Both the position numbers and the translations under genes were made by a program. The notes below the pieces were generated by a model, which saw only the letters and a program-made list of their open reading frames with translations, was not told the origin of the DNA and searched no databases. From Clostridium sp. (GTDB lineage Bacteria > Bacillota > Clostridia > Lachnospirales > Lachnospiraceae), in assembly GCA_021770825.1 (NCBI GenBank), contig JAETQD010000001.1, positions 62,001 to 126,000 on the forward strand: 64,000 nucleotides of DNA. Reading direction: 5' to 3'. Of this stretch, positions 33,243 through 41,909 are shown in pieces; the stretch's first letter is position 1; every line of letters begins with the position of its first letter.

Positions 33243-34070
33243 TTATAAGAAAAGGGAGATGGCGGCCCGGCGGGTGTAGCCCTCTTCCAATTCATGCTGA
33301 TGATACAAATAGCCCTCGTCCTCATAGTATTTTGCCTGCTTCGGGCATTTTTTAATACATGCGCCGCATTTGATGCAGATTCCTGTGAATTCCCGCACAT
33401 TGTCACGGTTTATGGAACCCATGGGACAGACGTCGGCACAGATTTTACAGTCGTCGCAAGTCTCGCTTGTGAGGGGCTTCACCTTGCGGATGTCGATGGA
33501 AACGCCTTTTCTGTCTCTGGGCTGATAGTAGCCGCGGTAGGGATGGGGAACGCCTTCCACAAACACCGGTTCCAGCACCGCATCCTCGGAAAGACCCTGG
33601 ACCTTTTCGACAGCCTTTGCTGCAAAGGAAAGGGCTTCCTTCATATCCTCTGCATCCGGTCTTCCTGCAGCCAATGTCTTTGAGAAAGAATGCTCTCCCA
33701 CAAAGGCCGCTGCCGCCACCGTATGAAATCCTGCATTTTCAAGGATATCCCTCAGTTCAATGAGGCCATCGTCAAAATTCCGGTTTCCAAACAATACCAC
33801 CGGAACCGCCAGAGCGCCGTTTCCCTGAATGGTTGCCAGATATTTTAACAGCACATTGGGAACACGTCCGGCATACACCGGAGTTCCGAAAATCACAAGG
33901 TCCTCTTTTGCGGCAGCAAATCCGCTTGTCCGCATGGCCGGAAGCGTGAAATCATAGTCTTCCCGTTCGGCTCCCAAAAGCCTTGCAGCCTCATCTGCAA
34001 TGGACAAAACCACTTTTTTTGTGGTATCGGTGGCGCTGAAGTACACCGCCCATACTTTTTTTCTATTCAT
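33243..34070 (-). CDS. EFR1-type flavodoxin-ferredoxin protein
   Basis: 275 residues. N-terminal flavodoxin-like domain (VWAVYFSATDTTKKVV to about 180). C-terminal ferredoxin with two 4Fe-4S clusters: Cys205, 208, 211, 215 and Cys232, 235, 238, 242. Soluble electron carrier; partner unknown. Preceded by a strong promoter at 34108-34135, and 38 bases upstream of the purine genes, so possibly one transcript. Confidence 0.88.
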   Translation of the reverse strand: MNRKKVWAVYFSATDTTKKVVLSIADEAARLLGAEREDYDFTLPAMRTSGFAAAKEDLVIFGTPVYAGRVPNVLLKYLATIQGNGALAVPVVLFGNRNFDDGLIELRDILENAGFHTVAAAAFVGEHSFSKTLAAGRPDAEDMKEALSFAAKAVEKVQGLSEDAVLEPVFVEGVPHPYRGYYQPRDRKGVSIDIRKVKPLTSETCDDCKICADVCPMGSINRDNVREFTGICIKCGACIKKCPKQAKYYEDEGYLYHQHELEEGYTRRAAISLFL

Positions 34071-34107
34071 ATCAGGTACCCTCCCTCAATTTGTAGTGTT
34101 TCCCTGT

Positions 34108-34135
34108 ATTCTACCATACCATATTTTCCTGTCAA
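34108..34135 (-). promoter_or_regulatory. Promoter of the flavodoxin-ferredoxin and purine genes
   Basis: Minus strand: TTGACA (34135-34130), 16 bases, TAGAAT (34113-34108). Confidence 0.72.
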
Positions 34136-34235
34136 TGGAAATAGAAAATTAAGAAATTCTACATATTCTGTCCATATACTTCCAGATGGATTTCCGATAT
34201 AATGAATGAAAGGAAAACAAAGGAGGAAACTGCCG

Positions 34236-35072
34236 ATGAAACATACATCTTATATCGCCGCATCCATCACTCTGGCCATGGTCTTATCCCTTTCCGGCTG
34301 CAAATCCAGGGAGAAAATTGACCTGACCGGAATCCACAGCCAGGCAGAAACCACAGTTCCGGAAAAAGAAACACTGGCCGGTTCAGACGCATCGAAAACC
34401 ACAGAGGCAGCAAAGGAAACAAAAGGAACCGAAGCGGAAACGAAAAAAGGGGCCGACTCCTCTTCTGCTTTGAGCGTCCGCTCCAAAATTGCCACAGAAA
34501 AAAGCGGTAAGGTATCCATTGAATATCCCATTCTTTCCAATCTGAGGGACAGCAAATCGGAGGAAGCTGTCAATGCGCTCATTAAGGATGCTGCCACCAG
34601 AATTCTTACCGACTATGAAGTGGATTCTGCTATGGATACGGTTTCCGTCACATGTAATGTGATTTCCTTAGACAGAAGCAAGGCCGTTCTCACCTTCGAG
34701 GGATCCCTGATGAAAAACGGGGCTTCCTACCCGGTCAATGTGTTTTACACCTGCACGGTGGATTTGAACAAGGAAACACTTCTTGGGCTCTCCAATTATG
34801 CAGACCCCTACACCATGGCAGGATATATCTTATCGGACGACTGTGTGCTGGAAAAGCCCTCCGACTCCAAGGAAGCCATGGAATATTTAAAAACCCAGGA
34901 TATCAATACGCTTTGGGGAATTCTTAAGAATGCTGATTTCACTTCAGGAACCGCCGCCGGCTTTCCTGAAAGCTTTTCCTATGAAAACCAGGGAACCATT
35001 TACATGTCCCTGCCGGTTCCCCATGCCCTCGGAGATTATGTGATTGTGCGCTTTACACCGGATACGAAATAG
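34236..35072 (+). CDS. Secreted lipoprotein with DUF4163/PdaC-like domain
   Basis: 278 residues from ATG at 34236, following AAAGGAGG. Signal peptide with lipobox LSGC (Cys22). A Thr/Glu/Lys-rich linker (about 30-85) is followed by a beta-rich domain (about 90-278) resembling the DUF4163/DUF3298 module of PdaC-type proteins, here without a deacetylase domain. Function unknown. Monocistronic, before upp. Confidence 0.78.
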   Translation: MKHTSYIAASITLAMVLSLSGCKSREKIDLTGIHSQAETTVPEKETLAGSDASKTTEAAKETKGTEAETKKGADSSSALSVRSKIATEKSGKVSIEYPILSNLRDSKSEEAVNALIKDAATRILTDYEVDSAMDTVSVTCNVISLDRSKAVLTFEGSLMKNGASYPVNVFYTCTVDLNKETLLGLSNYADPYTMAGYILSDDCVLEKPSDSKEAMEYLKTQDINTLWGILKNADFTSGTAAGFPESFSYENQGTIYMSLPVPHALGDYVIVRFTPDTK

Positions 35073-35101
35073 TTGATTTTCCTTCCTTTTTCTGGTACGA
35101 T
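35073..35101 (+). promoter_or_regulatory. Promoter of upp
   Basis: Plus strand: TTGATT (35073-35078), 17 bases, TACGAT (35096-35101). Begins right at the stop of the lipoprotein gene. Confidence 0.55.
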
Positions 35102-35122
35102 GGAGGGAAAGGTATATCCGTT

Positions 35123-35166
35123 CGCGCACACCGTAATACAGGCTCCTTCGGAGCGGGCGTTGCGCG
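35123..35166 (+). other. Nested hairpin in the upp 5' leader
   Basis: Outer arms CGCGCA / TGCGCG (35123-35128, 35161-35166) enclose GCTCC-TTC-GGAGC (35142-35154). No T-run follows, so it is not a terminator. It does not match a PyrR site as I know it. A structured 5' UTR of unknown role. Confidence 0.45.
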
Positions 35167-35204
35167 ATAAGATATGAAATACAAAGAAAGGCTGGATAAA
35201 ATCT

Positions 35205-35834
35205 ATGGAAAACGTAACGATTTTTGACCACCCGCTGATTCAGCACAAAATTTCCATGCTGAGGGACAAGAACACAGGAACCAATGAATTCCGTACTCTG
35301 ATCGAAGAAATTTCCACTCTTATGGGCTATGAAGCACTCCGTGACCTGCCCTTAGAAAACATTGAGGTGGAAACTCCCTTAGAGCGCTGTCTCACTCCTG
35401 TGATTGCAGGCAAAAAGCTGGCTGTTGTACCGATTTTACGTGCAGGCCTTGGTATGGTAAACGGAATTCTGGCTCTGGTTCCCACTGCGAAGGTGGGCCA
35501 TATCGGTCTTTACCGTGATGAAAAAACCCATGAACCCCATGAATATTTCTGTAAGCTGCCGGATCCCATTGAGCAGCGTACCATCGTTGTCACAGACCCA
35601 ATGCTGGCCACCGGAGGTTCCGCCGTTGCTGCCATGGATTTCATCAAGCTTCACGGCGGCAAGCACATCAAATTCATGTGCATCATTGCTGCTCCGGAGG
35701 GACTTAAGAGACTCCACGAGGCACATCCCGATGTACAGATCTATGTGGGACATCTGGACCGGGAGCTGAACGAAAACGCCTATATCTGCCCGGGACTTGG
35801 AGATGCCGGAGACAGAATTTTCGGAACAAAATAG
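35205..35834 (+). CDS. upp: Uracil phosphoribosyltransferase
   Basis: Salvages uracil to UMP using PRPP. 209 residues, full length. PRPP loop [17 protein letters not shown] (131-139 core) and C-terminal [15 protein letters not shown] are canonical. Shine-Dalgarno AAAGG is rather far from the ATG. Ends at a hairpin terminator. Confidence 0.97.
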   Translation: MENVTIFDHPLIQHKISMLRDKNTGTNEFRTLIEEISTLMGYEALRDLPLENIEVETPLERCLTPVIAGKKLAVVPILRAGLGMVNGILALVPTAKVGHIGLYRDEKTHEPHEYFCKLPDPIEQRTIVVTDPMLATGGSAVAAMDFIKLHGGKHIKFMCIIAAPEGLKRLHEAHPDVQIYVGHLDRELNENAYICPGLGDAGDRIFGTK

Positions 35835-35846
35835 TAAATAATATTG

Positions 35847-35874
35847 TAAGGCCGCCTTGTTACGGGCGGCCTTA
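35847..35874. terminator. Terminator-like hairpin between upp and the beta-helix gene
   Basis: Stem TAAGGCCGCC / GGCGGCCTTA (10 bp) with a 7-base loop. T-richness is modest (TATATCATTTCC); it can serve both convergent genes. Confidence 0.65.
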
Positions 35875-35886
35875 TATCATTTCCTG

Positions 35887-36564
35887 TTAGATTTCTTTCT
35901 TTGTTACCACATCTCCCTGCTTTTTGTAAATGGAGTTTTCATTGACACATCCGCGGACGCTGGATAAGGGGTAGATGTTGCAGTTTCTTCCAATGACAGA
36001 GCCGGGATTTAAAATAGAGCCGCAGCCCACTTCCACGCCGTCTCCCACCATGGCGCCGAATTTTTTGATTCCGGTTTCCATATCGCCTTCCTCCGTATGC
36101 ACCTTCACCAGAAGCTTGTCGGATTTCACGTTGGAGGTGATGGAGCCGGCTCCCATATGGGCCTTATAGCCTAAGATGGAGTCGCCCACATAGTTGTAAT
36201 GGGGTACCTGTACCTTGTCAAAGAGAATGACATTTTTAAGCTCTGTGGAATTTCCCACCACAGCCCCCTCTCCCACAAGGGCATTGCCGCGGAGGAATGC
36301 ACAGTGGCGCACCTCAGCATCCTTTCCGATGATGATGTTTTCTCCCAGATAGGCGCTTGGGAATACTTTGGCAGTTTTGTGAACCCATACGGTCTCTCCG
36401 CGCTTTTCATATTCTTCTTCGGAAAGCGATTCTCCCAGCTCTTTAATGAACGCTCCGATATGGGGCAGGGCCTCCCAGGGGTAGGTATACTGCTCCAGAA
36501 GGGACTTGGCCTGGGTGTGGGACAGATCATAAAGGCAACTGATTTTGGTTTCTTCTTTTTTCAT
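35887..36564 (-). CDS. Left-handed beta-helix (hexapeptide-repeat) transferase-like protein
   Basis: 225 residues from ATG at 36564 (GAGG upstream). After an N-terminal helical region (1-60), hexapeptide repeats run through the rest (VWVHKTAKVFPSAYLGEN, GNALVGEGAVVGNSTELKN, GCGSILNPGSVIGRN). Such domains occur in UDP-GlcNAc pyrophosphorylase/GlmU-like and acyltransferases. There is no nucleotidyltransferase domain, so the reaction is uncertain. First gene of a group read 38.6 to 35.9 kb, overlapping nothing but 13 bases from topB. Confidence 0.72.
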   Translation of the reverse strand: MKKEETKISCLYDLSHTQAKSLLEQYTYPWEALPHIGAFIKELGESLSEEEYEKRGETVWVHKTAKVFPSAYLGENIIIGKDAEVRHCAFLRGNALVGEGAVVGNSTELKNVILFDKVQVPHYNYVGDSILGYKAHMGAGSITSNVKSDKLLVKVHTEEGDMETGIKKFGAMVGDGVEVGCGSILNPGSVIGRNCNIYPLSSVRGCVNENSIYKKQGDVVTKKEI

Positions 36565-36577
36565 TGCGATACCTCGT

Positions 36578-38614
36578 TTATTTTTTGTAAAATTGGGCCG
36601 CAGCGTCAAAATAAGGCCGCAGCATATATTGATTGTTTACCTGTTTGACCCCGTTGGTTCTGAGAGCCACAAACCGTTCCAGCTTCTCCATATATTCATC
36701 GGGGGTGATGGTGCCTTCTGCCACATAGGTAAGGCCCTTTTCCCAGCTTGCCGTAAGCTCCGGATTTAAAAGCTGCTTCATGGAGGCGCTGCACACGTCA
36801 AAGACCATTTCCCCCAAAAGAGTCGGAGTAATGACCTGGGTCTTTTTTGCCAGAGACAGGTATTTGATATGTACCAGTTTTTTCAGGATTTCTGCCCTGG
36901 TGGCGCTGGTGCCGATTCCGCTTCCCTTGATCTGGGCCCTTAAATCCTCATCCTCAATGAGCTGTCCGGCGTTTTCCATGGCAAGAATCATGGAACCGGA
37001 AGTGTAACGCTTGGGCGGTGAGGTCTCTCCTTCTTTGATTTCCAGCTTACAAAGCTTTAATTTCTGGCCTTTTTTCAGGGATGCCAGCATGGCTAACAGA
37101 GCCTTTGCCTTTTCTCCCTGTCCCGGGTCAATTTCCCTTTCCTGTTCTCCTCCTGCCTGCTCCGGAGTTTTTTCTTTGGCGGCCTTCTGGGACACCACGG
37201 CTGCCGCCTTTAAATATCCCTCTTCTGCCAGAACCTTAAAACCTGCAAAGAAGTGCTCTCCCTGCTTTTCTATATTCAGGGAATATTTCTGGTAGACCGC
37301 CGGAGGATAAAAAATACTTAAAAATCTTCTGGCAATCACCTCATAGACCTTAAGTGGAAGGGCTCCCAGGGTTTTTAAAGCCGAAAAGCCCTGTCCGGTG
37401 GGAATGATCGCATAGTGGTCTGTGATCTGCTTGTCGTTCACATATTTGGTGCCGGAAATCTTTTTATAGGATCCCATGGAAAGGACCTCCCCGGCCAGGG
37501 CCGAAAGGGGCCCGAAGCTCTTTAAGCCGCCGATGTTTTTATGGATTTCCTTGGCCACAGCCGTGGACAGTACCCTGGCATCGGTTCGTGGATAGGTCAC
37601 CAGCTTCTTTTCGTAAAGCTCCTGGACAATTTTTAAGGTTTCATCCGGGCTTATTTTAAACATCTTGGAACAGTCATTCTGGAGCTCTGCCAGATTGTAT
37701 AAAAGAGGGGCGTTTTTTACCTCCTTCTTTTTTTCAATGGAACAGAGAGTGCCCTCCATGGGCTCCGCAGAAAGAAACTCTAAAAGCTCCTCTGCTGTCT
37801 TTTTCTCCTTGAAACCATTTTCCTTATAAAGAGCCGGGGTTCCAAAATACCGGGAGCCTTCCACGGCCTTCCACTCGGCTTCAATTCTGTCCTCCTCACG
37901 GCCGTCTCCCTCAAAGGAAGCCAAAACCCGGTAAAAGGGCGTCTTAACAAAGCTTCGGATTTCCCTTTCCCTGCGGACCACCATTCCCAGCACACAGGTC
38001 ATTACGCGGCCCACGGATAAAACCGCCCGCTTTTCTTTCAGGTAGGAGGCCACCGACGGGCCGTATTTTAAGGTGAGGACCCTGGAAAAATTAATTCCCA
38101 TCAGATAGTCCTCCTTGGCCCTTAAGTAGGCCGAAGCCGCCAGGTTGTCGTATTCCGACAAGTCTTTGGCATTTTTCACGCCCCTTAGAATCTCTTCCTC
38201 TGTCTGGGAGTCAATCCAGACCCTTAGGCGCTTTTTTCCCTTGATTCCTGCCATCTGCTCCACCAGACGGTAAATATACTCTCCCTCACGCCCGGAGTCG
38301 GTGCAGACATAGATGGTGTCCACATCAGCCCGTTCCAGCAGGCCCTTGACAATTTTAAACTGCTTTTTCACATCGTCAATGACCTGATATTTGAATTCCC
38401 TGGGGAGGAAGGGCAGAGTGTCCATGCTCCAGCGTTTCAGGGCCGGATCATAGCTTTCCGGATAACACATTGTCACCAGATGCCCCACGCACCAGGTGAC
38501 AATGGCTGTTTCTGATTCAATATATCCGTCTCCCTTTCTGCCGACCACCTTTAAGGCTTTGGCAAACTCCTGGGCGACGCTGGGCTTTTCTGCAATAAAT
38601 AACGATTTACCCAT
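36578..38614 (-). CDS. topB: DNA topoisomerase III, short form without zinc fingers
   Basis: 678 residues from ATG at 38614, which follows GGAAAGGAA. N-terminal Toprim domain SLFIAEKPSVAQEF and CTDSGREGEYIY, then the catalytic Tyr in VTYPRTDARVLS. Relaxes or decatenates negatively supercoiled DNA. There are no C-terminal Cys clusters, unlike the second copy at 50371-52584. The start overlaps the EamA stop by 8 bases. Confidence 0.9.
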   Translation of the reverse strand: MGKSLFIAEKPSVAQEFAKALKVVGRKGDGYIESETAIVTWCVGHLVTMCYPESYDPALKRWSMDTLPFLPREFKYQVIDDVKKQFKIVKGLLERADVDTIYVCTDSGREGEYIYRLVEQMAGIKGKKRLRVWIDSQTEEEILRGVKNAKDLSEYDNLAASAYLRAKEDYLMGINFSRVLTLKYGPSVASYLKEKRAVLSVGRVMTCVLGMVVRREREIRSFVKTPFYRVLASFEGDGREEDRIEAEWKAVEGSRYFGTPALYKENGFKEKKTAEELLEFLSAEPMEGTLCSIEKKKEVKNAPLLYNLAELQNDCSKMFKISPDETLKIVQELYEKKLVTYPRTDARVLSTAVAKEIHKNIGGLKSFGPLSALAGEVLSMGSYKKISGTKYVNDKQITDHYAIIPTGQGFSALKTLGALPLKVYEVIARRFLSIFYPPAVYQKYSLNIEKQGEHFFAGFKVLAEEGYLKAAAVVSQKAAKEKTPEQAGGEQEREIDPGQGEKAKALLAMLASLKKGQKLKLCKLEIKEGETSPPKRYTSGSMILAMENAGQLIEDEDLRAQIKGSGIGTSATRAEILKKLVHIKYLSLAKKTQVITPTLLGEMVFDVCSASMKQLLNPELTASWEKGLTYVAEGTITPDEYMEKLERFVALRTNGVKQVNNQYMLRPYFDAAAQFYKK

Positions 38615-39515
38615 GTATTTCCTTTCCATGTGTTTCAAAATGCAGCTCTGATATCACCAGTGCCAAAAACATCAGAACGCATCCGCCGATCATCTTTCCC
38701 GTCAGCACTTCCTTTAAAAAGATCACGGAAAAGATTGTGCCGAACACCGCCTCCAGCGATAACAGAAGGGAGGAGGTGTTGGCGCTTAAAATTTTCTGCC
38801 CCACCATCTGTACGGCATAACCCACCATGGTACAGAAGATGGCCAGATATAAAATTCCTGACACAAGGGCTCTGTCCTTTAAAATCCCGAAGGAAAAAGC
38901 GTGAAACCCGTCCAGAAACGGCGCCAGAATCCAGTTCAGTACGGCCACCACTGCCACCTGCATAATGGCAAGGAGAAGGGGATCCTGACGTTTCGTAAAC
39001 CGCTCCACCAAAACCAGATGGACCGTGAAGCTTACGCTGCACAAAAAGGTCAGAAAATCTCCAAAATTCACTGCTGTGACTCCGTGGAGGGTCAAAAGAC
39101 CCAAACCGATGACCGCCAGGACCGCCGCCAAAAGATTGTTGATTCCAGGCTTTTTCCCGTTCACCGCCCAGGAAAGAAAGGGCACTAAAATCACGTAAAG
39201 AGCTGTGATAAAGGCGCTTTTGCTGGCGGTGGTATATTGGATTCCATAGGTCTGTAAAAGATAAGACAGCTCCAGAACAATTCCCACAAGAATTCCGTTT
39301 CGGAGACTCTCTTTACTGAGATGGCGCAGACTCTTTGGAAACGCTGCCATCATGGCAATGGCAGCCGCCGTGAATCTAAGGGCCAGAAGATATCCCGGCG
39401 TGACCTTATCCACCGAAGACTTCATCACCACGAAAGAACTGCCCCAGATAATGGTAATCATAAGCATTCCGGCAGCCGCCAAAGCCTTTGTACCTGTCTT
39501 ATATTGTCTTTCCAT
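38607..39515 (-). CDS. EamA-family (DMT) transporter
   Basis: 302 residues with about ten hydrophobic segments in two EamA repeats (WGSSFVVMKSSVDKVTPGYLLALRF and a second LFGTIFSVIFLKE-like half near the end). Substrates range from amino acids to sugars; cannot be read. Gene order EamA-topB is tight (8-base overlap). Confidence 0.85.
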   Translation of the reverse strand: MERQYKTGTKALAAAGMLMITIIWGSSFVVMKSSVDKVTPGYLLALRFTAAAIAMMAAFPKSLRHLSKESLRNGILVGIVLELSYLLQTYGIQYTTASKSAFITALYVILVPFLSWAVNGKKPGINNLLAAVLAVIGLGLLTLHGVTAVNFGDFLTFLCSVSFTVHLVLVERFTKRQDPLLLAIMQVAVVAVLNWILAPFLDGFHAFSFGILKDRALVSGILYLAIFCTMVGYAVQMVGQKILSANTSSLLLSLEAVFGTIFSVIFLKEVLTGKMIGGCVLMFLALVISELHFETHGKEIHG

Positions 39516-39519
39516 TGGT

Positions 39520-40569
39520 CTATTTTCCTATATAAAAATGATATCCTGTTTTGCTGATATGGGTCGTATTGGCAGAAATCACAGGAGAGGCAAACTGTGG
39601 CTTATTGACAGCATCCGGATACATCTGAGTCTCAAAACAGAAGGCATCCCTGTCCTCATAAACAGCGCCGTCCTTTCCCTTCTCTCCTCCCAGCCAGTTG
39701 GCTGTATAAAACTGCACTCCGGGAAGGTCCGTATACACGTCCATGGCCCGTCCGCTGTTCTCCTCAACAGCCGTTGCTGACAGGGCATAGACTCCCGGAA
39801 TATGGTTTAAGCACCAATTATGGTCATAGCCTTTGGCCTGGGTAAGCTGCACATAATCGGAACCGATTTCTGCACCGATGGACTTTAAGGTTCTGAAGTC
39901 CATGGGGGTCTTCTCCACCATGAGAATCTCTCCGGTGGGAATGGAATCCGCCGATGACGGAGTAAACATGTCCGCATGAATCTGGACTCTGTGGTTTAAC
40001 ACGGAGCCGGACTTGTGGCCTCCCAGATTAAAGTAGGCATGGTTGGTGAGATTCATGGGTGTATCCTGGTCACAGCAGGAAATATATGTAATTTCCACGG
40101 TATTTTCCGCCGTCAGCGTATACTTTACGGAAATCTTTGCGTTTCCGGGAAATCCCTGGTCTCCGTCCGGGCTCTCCAGGAAAAAGGCCACGGTGTCCTC
40201 TCCGGAGGCAGTTCCAATCCAGAGACGCTTATCAAAATAGTCGGGGCCGCTGTGAAGGTTGTTCTCCCCGTCATTTTTTCCCAACGTATAGGTCTTCCCG
40301 CCCAGATGGAAACAGGCATTTCCGGTACGGTTTGCAATGCGGCCCACCACAGAGCCCATATGGGGCCCGTTCACCAGATATCCGTCTCCGTCGTCATATC
40401 CCAGAAGCACATCATCCATGACACCGTTTTTATCGGGCACCATCATCTTTACCCAGATGGCTCCCAGATCCGTAAAGGAGGCAGATAAGCCGTTTTCGTT
40501 GGTAATGGTATATAAACTGATTTCCCGGCCGTCCGGCATTGTGCCAAAGGCCTCTTTTTTCACTGCCAT
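39520..40569 (-). CDS. galM: Aldose 1-epimerase
   Basis: Interconverts alpha and beta anomers of hexoses such as galactose. 349 residues from ATG at 40569 (AAAGGAC). The catalytic His lies in NLTNHAYFNLGG and the Glu/Asp-rich LPGVQFYTANWLGG block is present. No gal operon partners nearby; it lies 4 bases from the EamA gene. Confidence 0.9.
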   Translation of the reverse strand: MAVKKEAFGTMPDGREISLYTITNENGLSASFTDLGAIWVKMMVPDKNGVMDDVLLGYDDGDGYLVNGPHMGSVVGRIANRTGNACFHLGGKTYTLGKNDGENNLHSGPDYFDKRLWIGTASGEDTVAFFLESPDGDQGFPGNAKISVKYTLTAENTVEITYISCCDQDTPMNLTNHAYFNLGGHKSGSVLNHRVQIHADMFTPSSADSIPTGEILMVEKTPMDFRTLKSIGAEIGSDYVQLTQAKGYDHNWCLNHIPGVYALSATAVEENSGRAMDVYTDLPGVQFYTANWLGGEKGKDGAVYEDRDAFCFETQMYPDAVNKPQFASPVISANTTHISKTGYHFYIGK

Positions 40570-40597
40570 TGCTGTCCTTTCTTCCATTTAAGCCCTA

Positions 40598-40626
40598 TGC
40601 CGGCCGAAGGAAATCTACGGCCGGCA
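40598..40626 (-). other. GC-rich hairpin between asd and galM
   Basis: Stem TGCCGGCCG / CGGCCGGCA, 9 bp, loop of 11. No U-run, so processing or partial termination rather than a clear terminator. Confidence 0.45.
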
Positions 40627-40647
40627 CATGGTTTTATTGGATCGTCT

Positions 40648-41733
40648 TTATTTTGCTTCGATATATCCCTGCTTGGTGAGAAGCTCAGCACAAAGCACGG
40701 CTCCGCCTGCAGCTCCGCGGACCGTATTGTGGGAAAGGCCGATGAATTTCCAGTCATACACGGTGTCCTCTCTCAGACGTCCGATGGAAACGCCCATTCC
40801 CTTTTCAAAATCCACATCCAGAGTTACCTGGGGACGGTTATCCTCTCCAAGGTACTGGATAAACTGCTTGGGAGCGCTGGGAAGTTCAAGCTCCTGGGGC
40901 AGGCCTTTATAATGTACCAGCTTTTCGATGAGCTGTTCTTTGGTGGGGTTCTTTTTAAACTTCACGAAAGCTGCCGCCGTGTGGCCGTTTAATACGGGAA
41001 CACGGATGCACTGACAGGTGATCACCGGGCTTTCTGCCGGCTTGATCACGCCGTCCTCAATCTTACCCCAAATCCGCAGGGGCTCTTTTTCACTCTTTTC
41101 CTCTTCGCCGCCGATGTAGGGAATAATATTCTCCACCATCTCCGGCCAGTCTTTGAAGGTCTTTCCTGCACCGGAAATGGCCTGATAGGTGGTGACCACC
41201 ACCTCGTAGGGCTCAAATTCCATCCATGCGGAAAGGGCCGGGGTATAGCTCTGAATGGAGCAGTTGGGTTTTACGGCTATGAAGCCTCTTTTGGTTCCCA
41301 GGCGCTTTCTCTGGAAGGGAATCACTTCAAAATGCTCCGGGTTGATCTCCGGAACCACCATGGGAACATCGGGAGTCCAGCGGTGGGCGCTGTTGTTGGA
41401 TACCACCGGAGTCTCTGTCTTTGCGTATGCCTCCTCAATGGCACGAATCTCATCCTTGGTCATATCCACGGCACTGAACACAAAATCCACGGTGGCAGCT
41501 ACCTTCTCCACCTCGTTGACGTTCATCACCACCAGCTTTTTCACGGCCTCCGGCATGGGAGTTGTCATTTTCCAGCGGCCTCCCACAGCCTCCTCATAGG
41601 TTTTTCCGGCGGAACGCGGGCTTGCTGCCACGGTTGTCACCTCATACCACGGGTGGTTTTCCAGCAAAGAAATAAATCTCTGGCCAACCATTCCCGTGGC
41701 CCCAAGAATTCCGACTCTCAACTTCTTTTCCAT
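40648..41733 (-). CDS. asd: Aspartate-semialdehyde dehydrogenase
   Basis: NADPH-dependent reduction of aspartyl phosphate, feeding lysine/DAP and homoserine. 361 residues. GATGMVGQRF at 11-20, SNNSAHR at 112-118 and the active Cys158 in KPNCSIQSY. The sequence is of the archaeal/fungal subclass rather than the E. coli type. Promoter at 41847-41875 with about 110 bases of leader. Product is used by hom at the other end of the window. Confidence 0.95.
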   Translation of the reverse strand: MEKKLRVGILGATGMVGQRFISLLENHPWYEVTTVAASPRSAGKTYEEAVGGRWKMTTPMPEAVKKLVVMNVNEVEKVAATVDFVFSAVDMTKDEIRAIEEAYAKTETPVVSNNSAHRWTPDVPMVVPEINPEHFEVIPFQRKRLGTKRGFIAVKPNCSIQSYTPALSAWMEFEPYEVVVTTYQAISGAGKTFKDWPEMVENIIPYIGGEEEKSEKEPLRIWGKIEDGVIKPAESPVITCQCIRVPVLNGHTAAAFVKFKKNPTKEQLIEKLVHYKGLPQELELPSAPKQFIQYLGEDNRPQVTLDVDFEKGMGVSIGRLREDTVYDWKFIGLSHNTVRGAAGGAVLCAELLTKQGYIEAK

Positions 41734-41846
41734 AACTAAAGTCTCCTCATTCTGTACAAATTTTCCTAGCGGACCCTGATTCAGGGATCGCGTTCCGCCC
41801 CTTTATCCGTCGGATGTTTGGCCATGACGGACAAATGTATTTTTCT

Positions 41847-41875
41847 ATACTAGCGCAAAATTTGCAAAAAATCAA
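41847..41875 (-). promoter_or_regulatory. Promoter of asd
   Basis: Minus strand: TTGATT (41875-41870), 17 bases, TAGTAT (41852-41847). The leader between it and asd can fold (ATCCCTGAATCAGGG near 41780) but does not look like a lysine riboswitch. Confidence 0.6.
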
Positions 41876-41909
41876 GATGTGATTACAGAATCTCTATTGC
41901 TTTCCTCCT

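Noticed and set aside
41734..41846. Lysine riboswitch in the asd leader
   Set aside because: The leader is only about 110 bases and lacks the conserved lysine-element core.
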